Below, in pieces: positions 53,426 to 62,407 of a stretch of DNA of 64,000 bases; the stretch's first letter is position 1, and each line of letters starts with the position of its first letter. Under the pieces are notes generated by a model that saw only the letters and a program-made list of their open reading frames with translations, made no database searches and had not been told where the DNA came from. This DNA comes from Marininema mesophilum (GTDB lineage Bacteria > Bacillota > Bacilli > Thermoactinomycetales > DSM-45169). The position numbers and the translations under genes are program-made. The DNA lies in NCBI RefSeq assembly GCF_900106775.1, contig NZ_FNNQ01000013.1, positions 1-64,000 of the forward strand, read 5' to 3'.

Positions 53426-54979
53426 TTACCCCAGGTTATTAATCAAGTTGTGTAATCCACGCAAAGCAAGTTTGCGTTTCTCCAATTGCTCAGATTGAGG
53501 ATTGTTTTGCGCAAAGGGTTCTTGTAGATCCTCATAGGATTGTCCAAAGGGATCTTCGATATCAATACTATCCCGTTTGAGCCCCGTGGAGTTTTGCAAT
53601 ATATTACGAGCGGCTTCTCCCATAAAAGGGGAGGGTTCTTTTCCTTTTATCGATGGAGGAGCTTGGGTCTGAGAGACAGGTTTCAGCTGCTCCTTTTGAG
53701 ATTCTGTTCTCTTTGGAAAGGGTGAAGGTGATTGGTGCTTATTGCTCTCCTGTTTCTGTGTAGAGGAGAGAGGTCTCTTTGCTTGGGTGGTTTGATTATT
53801 GGATGATTCTCGACTTTTTTTGCTCCGAGAGAAGGGCTCATAAGTTATTTTTCTAAAGGAAGATGCATGATTTTCATCAGGTGATGAGGCTTCCTGGGTG
53901 TTTGCTGATGAAGTTGGAGCTTCAATCTTACGGGAAGATTGAGGCGCTTTCCAAACAATAGCGCCCTCAACATGATCCTCATCTGGAACAGGTGATGGAC
54001 GTTCAGGTTTCAGACCAAAGGGTCGTAGGTTACCCAAAGGTGTGGATCGGTTTAGTAAAGATTCTTCACTCTCTTGAGAGCGTTTAGGCTTTGTAGGTCC
54101 CTGAGGAGATTCCCGTTGATTAAATTTGGTTTCTAAAGGAGTTTTAGAAGGCGAAGACGGGTTTGTTGGTTCTAATTCCTCAGAGGATTCACTAGAAATT
54201 GAAGTTGAATTTAGCCCCCAAGTAGATGGCGGTTGTGCTTCTATATGATCGGATTCTTCTTGTCGATAGGGAGAAGGGGCGATATTCTCCTCCGCTTGTT
54301 TCCACGAAGGTGGGGATTCCTTTTGTCGATAGGAGCCTGGTCTTCGTAGATTGAGCTCTCGTTCTTTTATTACAGGTTGGGAAAATAGAGAAGAGCTCTC
54401 ACTCTTTGTGTCTAAACTATTTGATTGGGATGATTTGTCGATGGATGGTTTGTTTTGTTGGAAACTAAAAATATTAGGAGTGCGATGGATCATTCTACTA
54501 CGATTACGTAATTCCCGTTCACGTAGAATCTCAGATGGGTTGATCTCCTCCATATCGGTATATGCATCGCTAGAAGGATCTTCTTCATTAGAAGGATCTT
54601 CTTCAATAGACTCCTCATTTGGATAATAGATATCTCCCTCTCGGAGGGTATCCATGGTGTTAGGGTGATCTTCTGAGGATTGTAAAATATAGACGGAATG
54701 ATGGGAAGATGTTTCAGCAGAAGACATGGGGGTCGAAGTGATGCAATCCACTTGGATGTCATCGGGTTGAACGATAAAGGCTTCTACCCCATGTGCCGGG
54801 CTTTGTCCGACGTTTGGCCCAGGAATAGGCGTACTGCACATTACTGATGCTACAGCACCTGGATGTAGTTGAAGCAAGAGAGTTGTTTTCCCAGAACGAG
54901 CTGCTTCTTTGGCAGCTTTTACTCCAGAAGGATCTGTGCTGATTACGATCATATCGTAGTCTGCTCCCGAGTGGGCCAT
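53426..54979 (-). CDS. Vestigial Rossmann N-terminus plus long disordered protein
   Basis: 517 residues. The N-terminal segment (about 7-37, YDMIVISTDPSGVKAAKEAA then RSGKTTLLLQ) has the strand-loop-helix of an FAD/NAD-binding fold, but the GxGxxG loop is replaced by STDPSG, so binding may be lost. From about residue 90 to 450 it is low-complexity: Ser, Pro, Glu, Gln, Lys rich with a strongly acidic patch (EESIEEDPSNEEDPSSD). The last 50 residues (DIEDPFGQSYEDLQEPF and LEKRKLALRGLHNLINNLG) look like short linear motifs and an amphipathic helix. AGGGG-type site GGAGGGG lies eight bases before the ATG. It follows the actin gene in the same direction, so it is a candidate filament partner or membrane adaptor. 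No known family recognised. Confidence 0.72.
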   Translation of the reverse strand: MAHSGADYDMIVISTDPSGVKAAKEAARSGKTTLLLQLHPGAVASVMCSTPIPGPNVGQSPAHGVEAFIVQPDDIQVDCITSTPMSSAETSSHHSVYILQSSEDHPNTMDTLREGDIYYPNEESIEEDPSNEEDPSSDAYTDMEEINPSEILRERELRNRSRMIHRTPNIFSFQQNKPSIDKSSQSNSLDTKSESSSLFSQPVIKERELNLRRPGSYRQKESPPSWKQAEENIAPSPYRQEESDHIEAQPPSTWGLNSTSISSESSEELEPTNPSSPSKTPLETKFNQRESPQGPTKPKRSQESEESLLNRSTPLGNLRPFGLKPERPSPVPDEDHVEGAIVWKAPQSSRKIEAPTSSANTQEASSPDENHASSFRKITYEPFSRSKKSRESSNNQTTQAKRPLSSTQKQESNKHQSPSPFPKRTESQKEQLKPVSQTQAPPSIKGKEPSPFMGEAARNILQNSTGLKRDSIDIEDPFGQSYEDLQEPFAQNNPQSEQLEKRKLALRGLHNLINNLG

Positions 54980-55137
54980 GATAGATTCCCCTCCTTTTCC
55001 GGGGTGTAAGAAAGCGATCTCCTGTCACCGAAGGATAGTGAGGCGTCATGGTATATCGCCAGTGTCTACCCCTAACGATGATGGAATCCCCCAGAGCTAG
55101 GCCCTGGGGGAATGTAGGATTTTCTAGGTGCGGGCTG

Positions 55138-56331
55138 TTATTTTTTGACAGCTTTTTTTTCGCGATTCACCGCTGTTTCCGCTGAAGCGGGTACAGTAAA
55201 TTCTTCCTGAATCGTTGACGCAACTTCTTGTTGCGATTTACTAGGTACCGAGCGATTCTTTGATTGCGTGAATTTGCAGAGACCAAAAGCATTCGCGAAT
55301 TGAGCATCGATCCCATAATCTTCAGCGAAGATCAACTTTTCGCCGAACTGTTGCTGATAATGGTTTTTGAAGGGGATAGAAGATCCGCCTGTTAGGATGA
55401 TATATGTAATATCATCGGCGTAATCCAACCGTGTCCAAACTTCATCGACTAAGGAAGTACCTACTTCTTCAATCGCTGCTTTTACGATATCGGATACATC
55501 GTATACGGTGCCCTTAAAACTAATCTCTCCGGAACGGATGATAGGATTTAAGCTCCATATCGGATAATCTTTACCCGTTTTTTCGGAATCTACATCCTTT
55601 GTGAACTCATTCAATCGTTGGGAGAGAAGGTGGTACACATTAATCATTGCGTGACGGGAAGTGAAGCTTTGACGCTTAATGATTGTCTCCCCATGAAGAG
55701 TTTCTACATCCGATGTTCCAAAGCCAAGATCATTAATGCTTACCTTTTGAATAAAGAGATCTTCATTGAGAAGCTGTCCTTCACGGTCGAGGGCAATATG
55801 GAAAAGAGTAGCCATTGGTTGGCTGATCACGTATAAATTTTCACGTTTAATTTCAAATTCAATCTTCCGATAAGGGAGGTTACCTTGTTTAATTTCAAAG
55901 CTGTGTTTTCCAATCAGACGCCGCTTTAATTCTTCTTTATAATCGATATAGCTGTCGGTAGGAAGAGCAACAGAGATCACAGGCTCTGCATCAGGATTTC
56001 CCTGTAACATCAGTCCGGTGCTGACACGGAACATAATGAGGTACTCTTGCTCGCGGAACCATGTTGGGCTAAACAGACGCCTTTCGTGAGAATCAAAGAG
56101 TTCGTCATCAGCAGATTGTTCAATGGCCAGTTTACCAACAAACCATTCTCTATCACTGTTGTTTTCCCGGTACATGATATTATGCGGATCATTGTTGTAG
56201 GTAATTTCGCCTACACGATTAGGTACCACCATGTTCCGAATAAACATTTTTAGAAACTTATCGTTGTTGCGACTAACCACTTTTGTGCCATAATACCCTT
56301 GATCATTCCCGATATATACAGGTGTACCCAT
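55138..56331 (-). CDS. ParM/Alp-type actin-like ATPase
   Basis: 397 residues with the actin fold signature of ParM/StbA relatives: phosphate-1 GNDQGYYGTKVV (8-19), a connect-1-like YVISQPMATLF (167-177), phosphate-2 INDLGFGTSDVETL (199-212), adenosine motif IILTGGSSIPF (312-322) and connect-2 DAQFANAFGL (342-351). A flexible tail (about 360-397) ends in lysines. Such proteins form dynamic filaments that segregate plasmids or organise cell structures; on this chromosome the role is unknown. AGGGGAGG lies nine bases before ATG. A disordered-protein gene follows about 160 bases downstream. No ParR-like gene is seen. Confidence 0.85.
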   Translation of the reverse strand: MGTPVYIGNDQGYYGTKVVSRNNDKFLKMFIRNMVVPNRVGEITYNNDPHNIMYRENNSDREWFVGKLAIEQSADDELFDSHERRLFSPTWFREQEYLIMFRVSTGLMLQGNPDAEPVISVALPTDSYIDYKEELKRRLIGKHSFEIKQGNLPYRKIEFEIKRENLYVISQPMATLFHIALDREGQLLNEDLFIQKVSINDLGFGTSDVETLHGETIIKRQSFTSRHAMINVYHLLSQRLNEFTKDVDSEKTGKDYPIWSLNPIIRSGEISFKGTVYDVSDIVKAAIEEVGTSLVDEVWTRLDYADDITYIILTGGSSIPFKNHYQQQFGEKLIFAEDYGIDAQFANAFGLCKFTQSKNRSVPSKSQQEVASTIQEEFTVPASAETAVNREKKAVKK

Positions 56332-56348
56332 GTTTCTACCTCCCCTTT

Positions 56349-56504
56349 ATTTGTCGAAGGGCGTCACTTAACCTCACTTCTGATTCTATCAGTGCATTGT
56401 GAGTAGGGTCAACAAAAAAGGCGACATATTTGCCTTGTTTTTGACGTAATATGACATTGCATTGATCATATTTGTCGATATATGTATCCTATCGGATTTG
56501 CCGA
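56349..56504. repeat. ATTTG(T/C)C repeats around the actin promoter
   Basis: ATTTGTCGA at 56349-56357 and 56470-56478, ATTTGCCGA at 56496-56504, ATTTGCC at 56428-56434 within the near-palindrome GGCGACATATTTGCC. They flank the promoter of the actin gene, where type II plasmid partition loci carry their centromere. Spacing is irregular, so this is a candidate only. Confidence 0.4.
56383..56412 (-). promoter_or_regulatory. Actin gene promoter
   Basis: TTGACC (56407-56412), 18 bases and TAGAAT (56383-56388) on the minus strand, about 50 bases before the ribosome site of the actin gene. Confidence 0.65.
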
Positions 56505-56707
56505 TTCATCTATTTTAGAAGAAATGGTTGGCTGTGTAAAAATGGGTGGGATAATCCAATGAGGTATGAAGACATTCAGGAAGTTGAGCGTGTTGTAAAT
56601 CAAGCAAGTGAAATATGAGCGATTGGAAGCGCCTGAGATCAAAAAATAGGCGCTCCCAACGTATCTGATTTCTAGAAGGCTATTCATAATTGCAGAGTAA
56701 TCAGGGA

Positions 56708-56723
56708 TGTTCCACGTGAAACA
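56708..56723. other. parS centromere site
   Basis: TGTTCCACGTGAAACA is a perfect match to the bacterial parS consensus and is the binding site of Spo0J/ParB. It is extended to a 30-base palindrome (TCAGGGA...TCCCTGA). It lies between the actin gene and noc. Confidence 0.95.
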
Positions 56724-57133
56724 TCCCTGATTTATATAGGAGGGATTCCCTCATTTGAAGGCGTGGTAACAGGGAATTGGCAGGTGCTTTGTAGTTAGAG
56801 TCGAATATGTACTGTAATGAAACAAAGTGTAGGTTGGATGTATGCGAATTGAATCATTGTAGGTGTAGTATGTGTTATGAAAGAGAAGGTTTGAGAATCG
56901 AGCTACTCGGTTTTGTAGATGTGAAATTCTTTTTGATCCAGAGACGAAAATATAGGTGTGCTTCTTCTTGTAGAATGATAAAGTATCTGGGAAGGTGTCC
57001 ATCTATTCCTGTAGAGATTGGCGAAACTTATCCACTTGCAGTTGATCTAAGAAAAAGATGCTTATCAATTTAGAGAGAACGCAGGCCAGTAATTAGCAAG
57101 AATTTGATACCAATATAGGTGGTGTGCACAAGT
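56724..57133. other. Spacer between parS and noc
   Basis: No convincing gene. A plus-strand frame (56807-57073) with six cysteines lacks a ribosome site. AGGTGG at 57118-57123 serves noc. Confidence 0.35.
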
Positions 57134-57955
57134 ATGAGAGAGCCGTTCACTCGTCTGTTCGGCATAGCTGAGAAGGAAAATCAGAGTAAGGATGAAGTGA
57201 AACAGTTAGCTGTTCATCTCATCCAACCGAGTCCCTATCAGCCACGAACTATTTTTGATGATGATCGAATTGAAGAGTTATGTCAAAGCATCCGCACCCA
57301 TGGGGTAATTCAGCCCATTGTGATCCGTTCGATCCGTGGGGGATATGAGCTGATCGCGGGTGAAAGGCGTCTACGTGCCGTTAAAAAATTAGGCATAGAG
57401 ACGATTCCCGCAATTGTTCGCGAAATGAGCGATACAGAGGCGGCGTCTGCCTCGTTGATCGAGAATTTACAACGAGAAGGTCTTACCGCGATAGAGGAAG
57501 CTATAGCGTATCAGAAATTGATTGAATTACATGAGTTGACCCAAGAGAGCCTAGCCCAACGGTTAGGGAAGGGTCAATCAACTGTTGCCAATAAACTACG
57601 CCTATTGCACTTGCCTGAAGAGGTTCGTCAGGCTTTAATGCGTCGAGAAATTACTGAGCGCCATGCTCGGGCATTACTTGTCCTTAAAGAGTCAGATGCA
57701 CAAATGCGGGTATTAGCAGAAGTAATTGAGAAGGAGCTCAATGTTAAACAGACAGAGGAGCGGATTCGCAAGTTGTTGGAAGCTCAGCCTCCACAGCCAA
57801 AAAAGAAACGGAAGTCCTTTTCTAGGGATGTACGAATTGCGATGAACACGATCCGGCAGTCAGTCGATATGGTAAAGGATTCTGGGTTAGCCGTAACTGC
57901 CGATGAGCAAGAATTTGAGGATTTCTATGAGGTAGTTATACGCATTCCAAAGTAA
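57134..57955 (+). CDS. noc: Nucleoid occlusion protein Noc
   Basis: 273-residue ParB-paralogue that binds its own sites and the membrane to stop division over the nucleoid. CTP-binding ParB core (GGYELIAGERRLRAVKKLG, LIENLQREGL), helix-turn-helix (LAQRLGKGQSTVANKLRLL) and the Noc-typical end SRDVRIAMNTIRQSVDMVKD. The N-terminus MREPFTRLFGI is the amphipathic membrane anchor, which supports ATG 57134 over the upstream GTG codons (57119, 57122). Noc rather than Spo0J because of this anchor and gene position. Confidence 0.95.
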   Translation: MREPFTRLFGIAEKENQSKDEVKQLAVHLIQPSPYQPRTIFDDDRIEELCQSIRTHGVIQPIVIRSIRGGYELIAGERRLRAVKKLGIETIPAIVREMSDTEAASASLIENLQREGLTAIEEAIAYQKLIELHELTQESLAQRLGKGQSTVANKLRLLHLPEEVRQALMRREITERHARALLVLKESDAQMRVLAEVIEKELNVKQTEERIRKLLEAQPPQPKKKRKSFSRDVRIAMNTIRQSVDMVKDSGLAVTADEQEFEDFYEVVIRIPK

Positions 57956-58022
57956 AGACCATGGGTGAAGGGTCATACAGCCAGGATAAGGATCACATCA
58001 CAGTCATCGAATAGAGGTGTAA

Positions 58023-58787
58023 ATGATGAGCCATGTAGTAGCGATTGCTAACCAGAAAGGGGGAGTGGGCAAGACAACCACTTCCATTAACCTGGGTGCT
58101 AGCCTAGCTAACCAGAAAAAGAAAACATTAATTGTGGATATTGATCCCCAAGGAAATACGACCTCTGGTTTAGGGGTAAATAAGGCCGAGGTTAACCAAT
58201 GTATCTATGATGTATTGATCAATGAAATACCCATGCAAGAAGTGATTTTAAAAAGTTTCCATGAGGGTCTGGATATCATTCCTGCAACCATCGCCCTTGC
58301 AGGGGCTGAAATTGAATTGGTGAACACACTATCTCGTGAACTCCGCCTTAAGCGTGCGTTAAAAAGCATTCGTGGGCAATATGACTACATCTTAATTGAT
58401 TGTCCCCCATCCTTGGGAGTATTAACGATCAACTCCTTAACAGCTGCGGATGCGGTGCTCATTCCAATTCAATGTGAATTTTACGCCTTGGAAGGGTTAG
58501 GGCAGTTGCTCAATACGGTACGCATTGTACAAAAACACTTAAATAAGCAATTAGAAATTGAAGGTGTGCTTTTGACAATGTTTGATGGACGAACGAACTT
58601 ATCCGTGCAGGTAATGGATGAGGTGAAAAAATATTTCCAACAGAAAGTGTATCAGACGGTAATCCCACGAAATGTGCGACTTAGTGAGGCGCCCAGTCAT
58701 GGAAAACCCATTCTTTCGTACGATGCTCGTTCTAAAGGGGCCGAGTGCTATGTAGCTTTGGCGAAGGAAGTGATGCAAAATGGCTAA
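58023..58787 (+). CDS. soj: Chromosome partition ATPase Soj (ParA)
   Basis: 254 residues, deviant Walker A KGGVGKTTTS, Walker B DYILIDCPPSLGVLT. Binds DNA as an ATP dimer, is triggered by Spo0J, and controls DnaA. AGAGGTG precedes ATG ATG; either may be used. It overlaps spo0J by eight bases. Confidence 0.98.
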   Translation: MMSHVVAIANQKGGVGKTTTSINLGASLANQKKKTLIVDIDPQGNTTSGLGVNKAEVNQCIYDVLINEIPMQEVILKSFHEGLDIIPATIALAGAEIELVNTLSRELRLKRALKSIRGQYDYILIDCPPSLGVLTINSLTAADAVLIPIQCEFYALEGLGQLLNTVRIVQKHLNKQLEIEGVLLTMFDGRTNLSVQVMDEVKKYFQQKVYQTVIPRNVRLSEAPSHGKPILSYDARSKGAECYVALAKEVMQNG

Positions 58788-59643
58788 TAAAGGACTTGGC
58801 AAGGGATTAGATGCGCTTTTCCCAACAGCTAAAGCAGAGGAGGGAGAACAATTAAACGAAGTCTCGATTTCTGAATTGCGTCCTAATCCCTACCAACCTC
58901 GCAAGCAATTTGATCCAGAAGCGTTGGAAGAGCTGAAGGCGTCTATTCGGGAACATGGGGTTGTGCAGCCGTTAGTAGTTAGAAAAAGTATTCGCGGTTT
59001 TGAGATTGTTGCTGGTGAAAGGCGGTTTCGCGCGAGTAAGGAAATCGGTTTAACAGAAGTACCTGTTGTTATACGAGATTTTTCAGATGAGAATATGATG
59101 GAGATTGCGCTCATTGAGAATTTACAACGAGAAGATCTAAACTCGATGGAGATTGCTCAAGCGTATAAAAAATTGCAAAATCATCTTTCGCTCACCCAGG
59201 AAGAATTGGCTATGCGAGTAGGTAAGAGCCGTCCCCATGTTGCTAACTTCCTTCGTTTACTTCAGTTACCTGTGGAATTGCAAGAGAGTGTTTCACGTGG
59301 AACATTGTCAATGGGGCATGCTCGGGCGCTCCTTGGTGTCAAAGATCGAGATACAATGATCTTGCTGGCAAAGAAAGTAGAAAAGCAAGAAGCGAGTGTA
59401 CGTCAGTTAGAGGAATGGGTACAGCGAGGGGGGGCACTACAGCAAAAAAAGAAGAAAAACAAGAGAAGCGAAGAGGTTCCTGCAATATATAAGCGGTATG
59501 AGGATATGCTCCAGGAAGCGTACAGCACTCCCGTCCGTATTCGACAAGGGAGAAGAAAGGGAACGATTGAAATCGAATATTTCTCTCAACGTGAACTAGA
59601 ACGATTGGTAGAGATATTACACAAGGAACGGATTGTCGATTGA
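58780..59643 (+). CDS. spo0J: Chromosome partition protein Spo0J (ParB)
   Basis: 287 residues: Soj-stimulating N-terminus (NKGLGKGLDALFP), CTPase core with GERRFRASKEIG and ENLQREDLNSMEIAQ, helix-turn-helix (LAMRVGKSRPHVANFLRLL) and a C-terminal dimer domain. Loads at parS and spreads as a clamp, recruiting SMC. A parS lies inside its own gene (59289), as in B. subtilis. Confidence 0.98.
   Translation: MANKGLGKGLDALFPTAKAEEGEQLNEVSISELRPNPYQPRKQFDPEALEELKASIREHGVVQPLVVRKSIRGFEIVAGERRFRASKEIGLTEVPVVIRDFSDENMMEIALIENLQREDLNSMEIAQAYKKLQNHLSLTQEELAMRVGKSRPHVANFLRLLQLPVELQESVSRGTLSMGHARALLGVKDRDTMILLAKKVEKQEASVRQLEEWVQRGGALQQKKKKNKRSEEVPAIYKRYEDMLQEAYSTPVRIRQGRRKGTIEIEYFSQRELERLVEILHKERIVD
59289..59304. 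other. parS site within spo0J
   Basis: TGTTTCACGTGGAACA, the exact complement of the site at 56708 and a perfect parS, embedded in the coding sequence for SVSRGTLS. Confidence 0.95.
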
Positions 59644-59749
59644 GGAAGGATTGTTCAGGGATTGTTCAGGTGTGGTCAGTAAAAAATGAAAAATTGTAAG
59701 CCTCGTTCAGGTATCAACTCATGAAGCGACGGGTGAGAAGGGGTGTTTA

Positions 59750-60901
59750 TTGCTGATCTATCTAGATAATGCGGCGACGACTTGGCCAAAGCCAAGGGAT
59801 GTTGCCACAGAAATGGCGCGGTTTATCGAGGAGTGTGGAGCCAGTCCAGGACGTGGTGGTCATCGATTGGCGAGGGAGGCAAGTCAGTTGGTCGAAGAGA
59901 CCCGTCTTGCTCTTGCTCGTTTATTTCATGCAGAGGCATCAGAGAATATCTGGTTTTGCCAAAATGGAACCCATGCAGTTAATCAGGCATGCAAAGGATG
60001 GTTACGTCCAGGGGACCATGTGATCAGCACTAGTTGGGAACATCATGCGGTAGCACGACCCTTAGCAGCACTAAGCAATCAGATGGGGATCGAAGTGACT
60101 CATATTGCTCCAGATACATTCGGACTGGTGGATTTGAATGCGATGGAGAAGGCGATAGGCCCTCGGACGCGGCTCATTGCCATTACCCATGGGTCTAATG
60201 TGACAGGTGCGATCTTGCCTGTAAAAGAAGTGGCTGATCTGGCACATCGTCATGGAGTGCCTTTGCTGGTGGATGCAGCACAGACAGCAGGTCGTGTGCC
60301 GATTGATGTGCAAGCCTTGGGAATCGATCTGCTTGCCTTCCCCGGGCATAAAGGGTTATTTGGGCCGCAAGGTACGGGGGGACTCTATGTGCGTTCGGGG
60401 ATGTTATTAGAACCCCTTTATCAAGGGGGAACAGGCAATCAATCAGAAGAGCTAACTCCCCCCCTTGAACGACCTCAAAGCTATGAAAGTGGAACACAGA
60501 ATGTTCCTGGGATAGTTGGCCTAAGAGCAGGCCTTCGATTCCTTGAAGATATGGGGATGGAAAGAATTCATCAAAAAGAGAAGGCGTTAACCGAGAGAAT
60601 GCGTAGTAAGCTTTCAACTTTAACAGGAGTAAAACTCTATACACCTCCAACTTCATCACTAGCCGTTCTCTCTTTCAATATAGAAGGGGTGAATTGTGAG
60701 GAGGTAGCGGTTATTTTAGATCAACAATATGAAATCGCTGTACGAGCAGGTTTACATTGTGCGCTACTCGCTCATCAGACCAATGGTACGGCTACAACGG
60801 GTACGGTGCGAGTAAGCCCTGGTTTCTTTAACACGGAGGAAGAAGTTGATACCTTCTTACAAGCGATTGAAGAGATAGAAATGGCGTTTGCCGGATGGTA
60901 G
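59750..60901 (+). CDS. Class V aminotransferase, cysteine desulfurase-like
   Basis: 383-residue PLP enzyme. It starts LIYLDNAATTWPKP, has the PLP lysine in FPGHKGLFGPQGTGG, and the group II desulfurase cysteine in RAGLHCALLAH. The DUF-type relatives (CsdB/SufS-like, annotated as aminotransferase class V) usually mobilise sulfur from cysteine; here no SufU or Trm partner is adjacent, so the acceptor is unknown. TTG start after AAGGGGTG with short spacing. It starts about 105 bases after spo0J. Confidence 0.88.
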   Translation: MLIYLDNAATTWPKPRDVATEMARFIEECGASPGRGGHRLAREASQLVEETRLALARLFHAEASENIWFCQNGTHAVNQACKGWLRPGDHVISTSWEHHAVARPLAALSNQMGIEVTHIAPDTFGLVDLNAMEKAIGPRTRLIAITHGSNVTGAILPVKEVADLAHRHGVPLLVDAAQTAGRVPIDVQALGIDLLAFPGHKGLFGPQGTGGLYVRSGMLLEPLYQGGTGNQSEELTPPLERPQSYESGTQNVPGIVGLRAGLRFLEDMGMERIHQKEKALTERMRSKLSTLTGVKLYTPPTSSLAVLSFNIEGVNCEEVAVILDQQYEIAVRAGLHCALLAHQTNGTATTGTVRVSPGFFNTEEEVDTFLQAIEEIEMAFAGW

Positions 60902-60947
60902 ATAAGTTTGAGGTTGCAGCATCAGGATGGGAAGGAGAACCATTGTT

Positions 60948-61472
60948 ATGAAGGTTGAGCTTATTTATGAGGGGATACAACGTTATTTACCTGAAGTGAT
61001 TCTTGTTGTTGTGGCACTGCAAGTGATCTTGCTCATATGGGGGATCTTGACCACAGTAAGATTGGGAAAACAAAAGCGAATGATTCGACAGTTAGCAAGG
61101 AAATTAGGAGAAGGGAAAGAATTAAAATCTCTTTTGGAGTCAGAAGAGATTGATGGAGATCTCGTGATCGCTCATTTACAAGGGATCCATGATCGTCTTA
61201 CTCGATTAAAAGGTAAAATAGGCCTTGTCCGATACAATGCCATTGGGGAGCGTGCCTCTGATATGAGCTTCTCCCTAGCGCTTCTTGATGAAAATAAAGA
61301 TGGGATCGTCATGAGTAGTCTATTTAGTAATCAAGGTGTATCGTATATTTATTCAAAACCTGTGCATGAGGGTGGATCTACCCACCGCTTATCCAAGGAA
61401 GAAGAACAGGCAATAACCCAAGCTTTGCAACCAGCAATAGAAGCGAAAAATCACTCGGTGAAGATGTTGTAG
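60948..61472 (+). CDS. DUF4446 family membrane protein
   Basis: 174 residues: one N-terminal helix (about 12-36) and a cytosolic part with the DUF4446 core (KGKIGLVRYNAIGERASDMS then FSLALLDENKDGIVMSSLFS, GGSTHRLSKEEEQAI). Function is unknown, but genes of this family commonly sit near parB in Firmicutes. AAGGAG is ten bases before ATG 60948; an ATG at 60927 is in frame without a site. Confidence 0.85.
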   Translation: MKVELIYEGIQRYLPEVILVVVALQVILLIWGILTTVRLGKQKRMIRQLARKLGEGKELKSLLESEEIDGDLVIAHLQGIHDRLTRLKGKIGLVRYNAIGERASDMSFSLALLDENKDGIVMSSLFSNQGVSYIYSKPVHEGGSTHRLSKEEEQAITQALQPAIEAKNHSVKML

Positions 61473-61507
61473 AACAATCGATATCAGTGAATCAGGAGAG
61501 ATTCAGG

Positions 61508-62395
61508 ATGATTGTTTTCATCGTTAACCCGATTTCTGGAATGAAAAGAGCACGTCGGGTATGGCCAATATTGGAGCGGCACTTGCAACAAAAAAACGTT
61601 TTATTTCAGAGATACTTTACCGAACGACCAGGACATGCGGTTGAATTAGCACGGAGAGCAGCTCGGGAACAAGTTGAAACCATAGTAGCAGTGGGTGGAG
61701 ATGGTACTGTTCATGAAGTAGTAAACGGTTTGTACGGTATGGATACGAGACTTGGATATATTCCCATGGGTTCAGGGAACGATTTTGCCCGTGCCCAGTC
61801 GATCCCTTGGGATCCTGTAGAAGCATTGGAGCGGATTTTAGATGGACGTACAGCCCAGGTGGATACCGCTGATTTTTATGGAACAGAGGAATGCCAGGGG
61901 ACAGTGGTGAGTACGGCGGGAATTGGCTTTGATGGAAGTGTTACACGATGGGTGAACCAGTTTCCTATAAAAAAATATTTGGGTAAGTGGTCCTATGTAG
62001 TAGGCGTGTTCCGTGTCTTATGGCAATTTCAACCCACTGAGGTTACGCTTTATTTGGATGGGAAAGAACATCAATTTAACAAAGCGTGGCTCGTCGCCGT
62101 TGCCAATATTGCTTTTTACGGTGGCGGAATGAAGATATGTCCGAGTGCTTCAAACGATGATGGTTTATTGGATATCTGCGTAGTCGACGGGATTAGTAAA
62201 GGAATGCTATTTCTTCGCATGTTTCCTCGCGTTTTTTTCGGCACTCATATTGGTCATCCTGCTGTTCATACCTTTCAAGCTCGTCAGGTTCGGATCGAAT
62301 CGAGAAGAGAATTAGATATACAGATCGACGGTGAGAGCAAAGGAAAAACTCCGATTGAGTTTGCCATTCATCCATCCTCACTGAGAATCGGTTGA
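61508..62395 (+). CDS. Diacylglycerol kinase-family lipid kinase
   Basis: 295 residues of the DagK/YegS fold: MIVFIVNPISGMKRARR, nucleotide loop VGGDGTVHEVVNGL, PMGSGNDFARA. The C-terminal beta domain ends SKGKTPIEFAIHPSSLRIG. It phosphorylates diacylglycerol or a related lipid. AGGAG lies nine bases before ATG 61508; an upstream GTG (61487) lacks a site. It follows DUF4446 closely. Confidence 0.92.
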   Translation: MIVFIVNPISGMKRARRVWPILERHLQQKNVLFQRYFTERPGHAVELARRAAREQVETIVAVGGDGTVHEVVNGLYGMDTRLGYIPMGSGNDFARAQSIPWDPVEALERILDGRTAQVDTADFYGTEECQGTVVSTAGIGFDGSVTRWVNQFPIKKYLGKWSYVVGVFRVLWQFQPTEVTLYLDGKEHQFNKAWLVAVANIAFYGGGMKICPSASNDDGLLDICVVDGISKGMLFLRMFPRVFFGTHIGHPAVHTFQARQVRIESRRELDIQIDGESKGKTPIEFAIHPSSLRIG

Positions 62396-62407
62396 GTTCC
62401 TATGAAA

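Noticed and set aside
53426..56331. Reading the actin locus as a complete integrated plasmid
   Set aside because: No replication, mobilisation or ParR gene, no att or IS borders; only the two genes and possible repeats are present.
56807..57073. 88-codon plus-strand frame with six cysteines between parS and noc
   Set aside because: No ribosome site, no recognisable fold, and rare spacing of cysteines. More likely chance in an AT-rich spacer.
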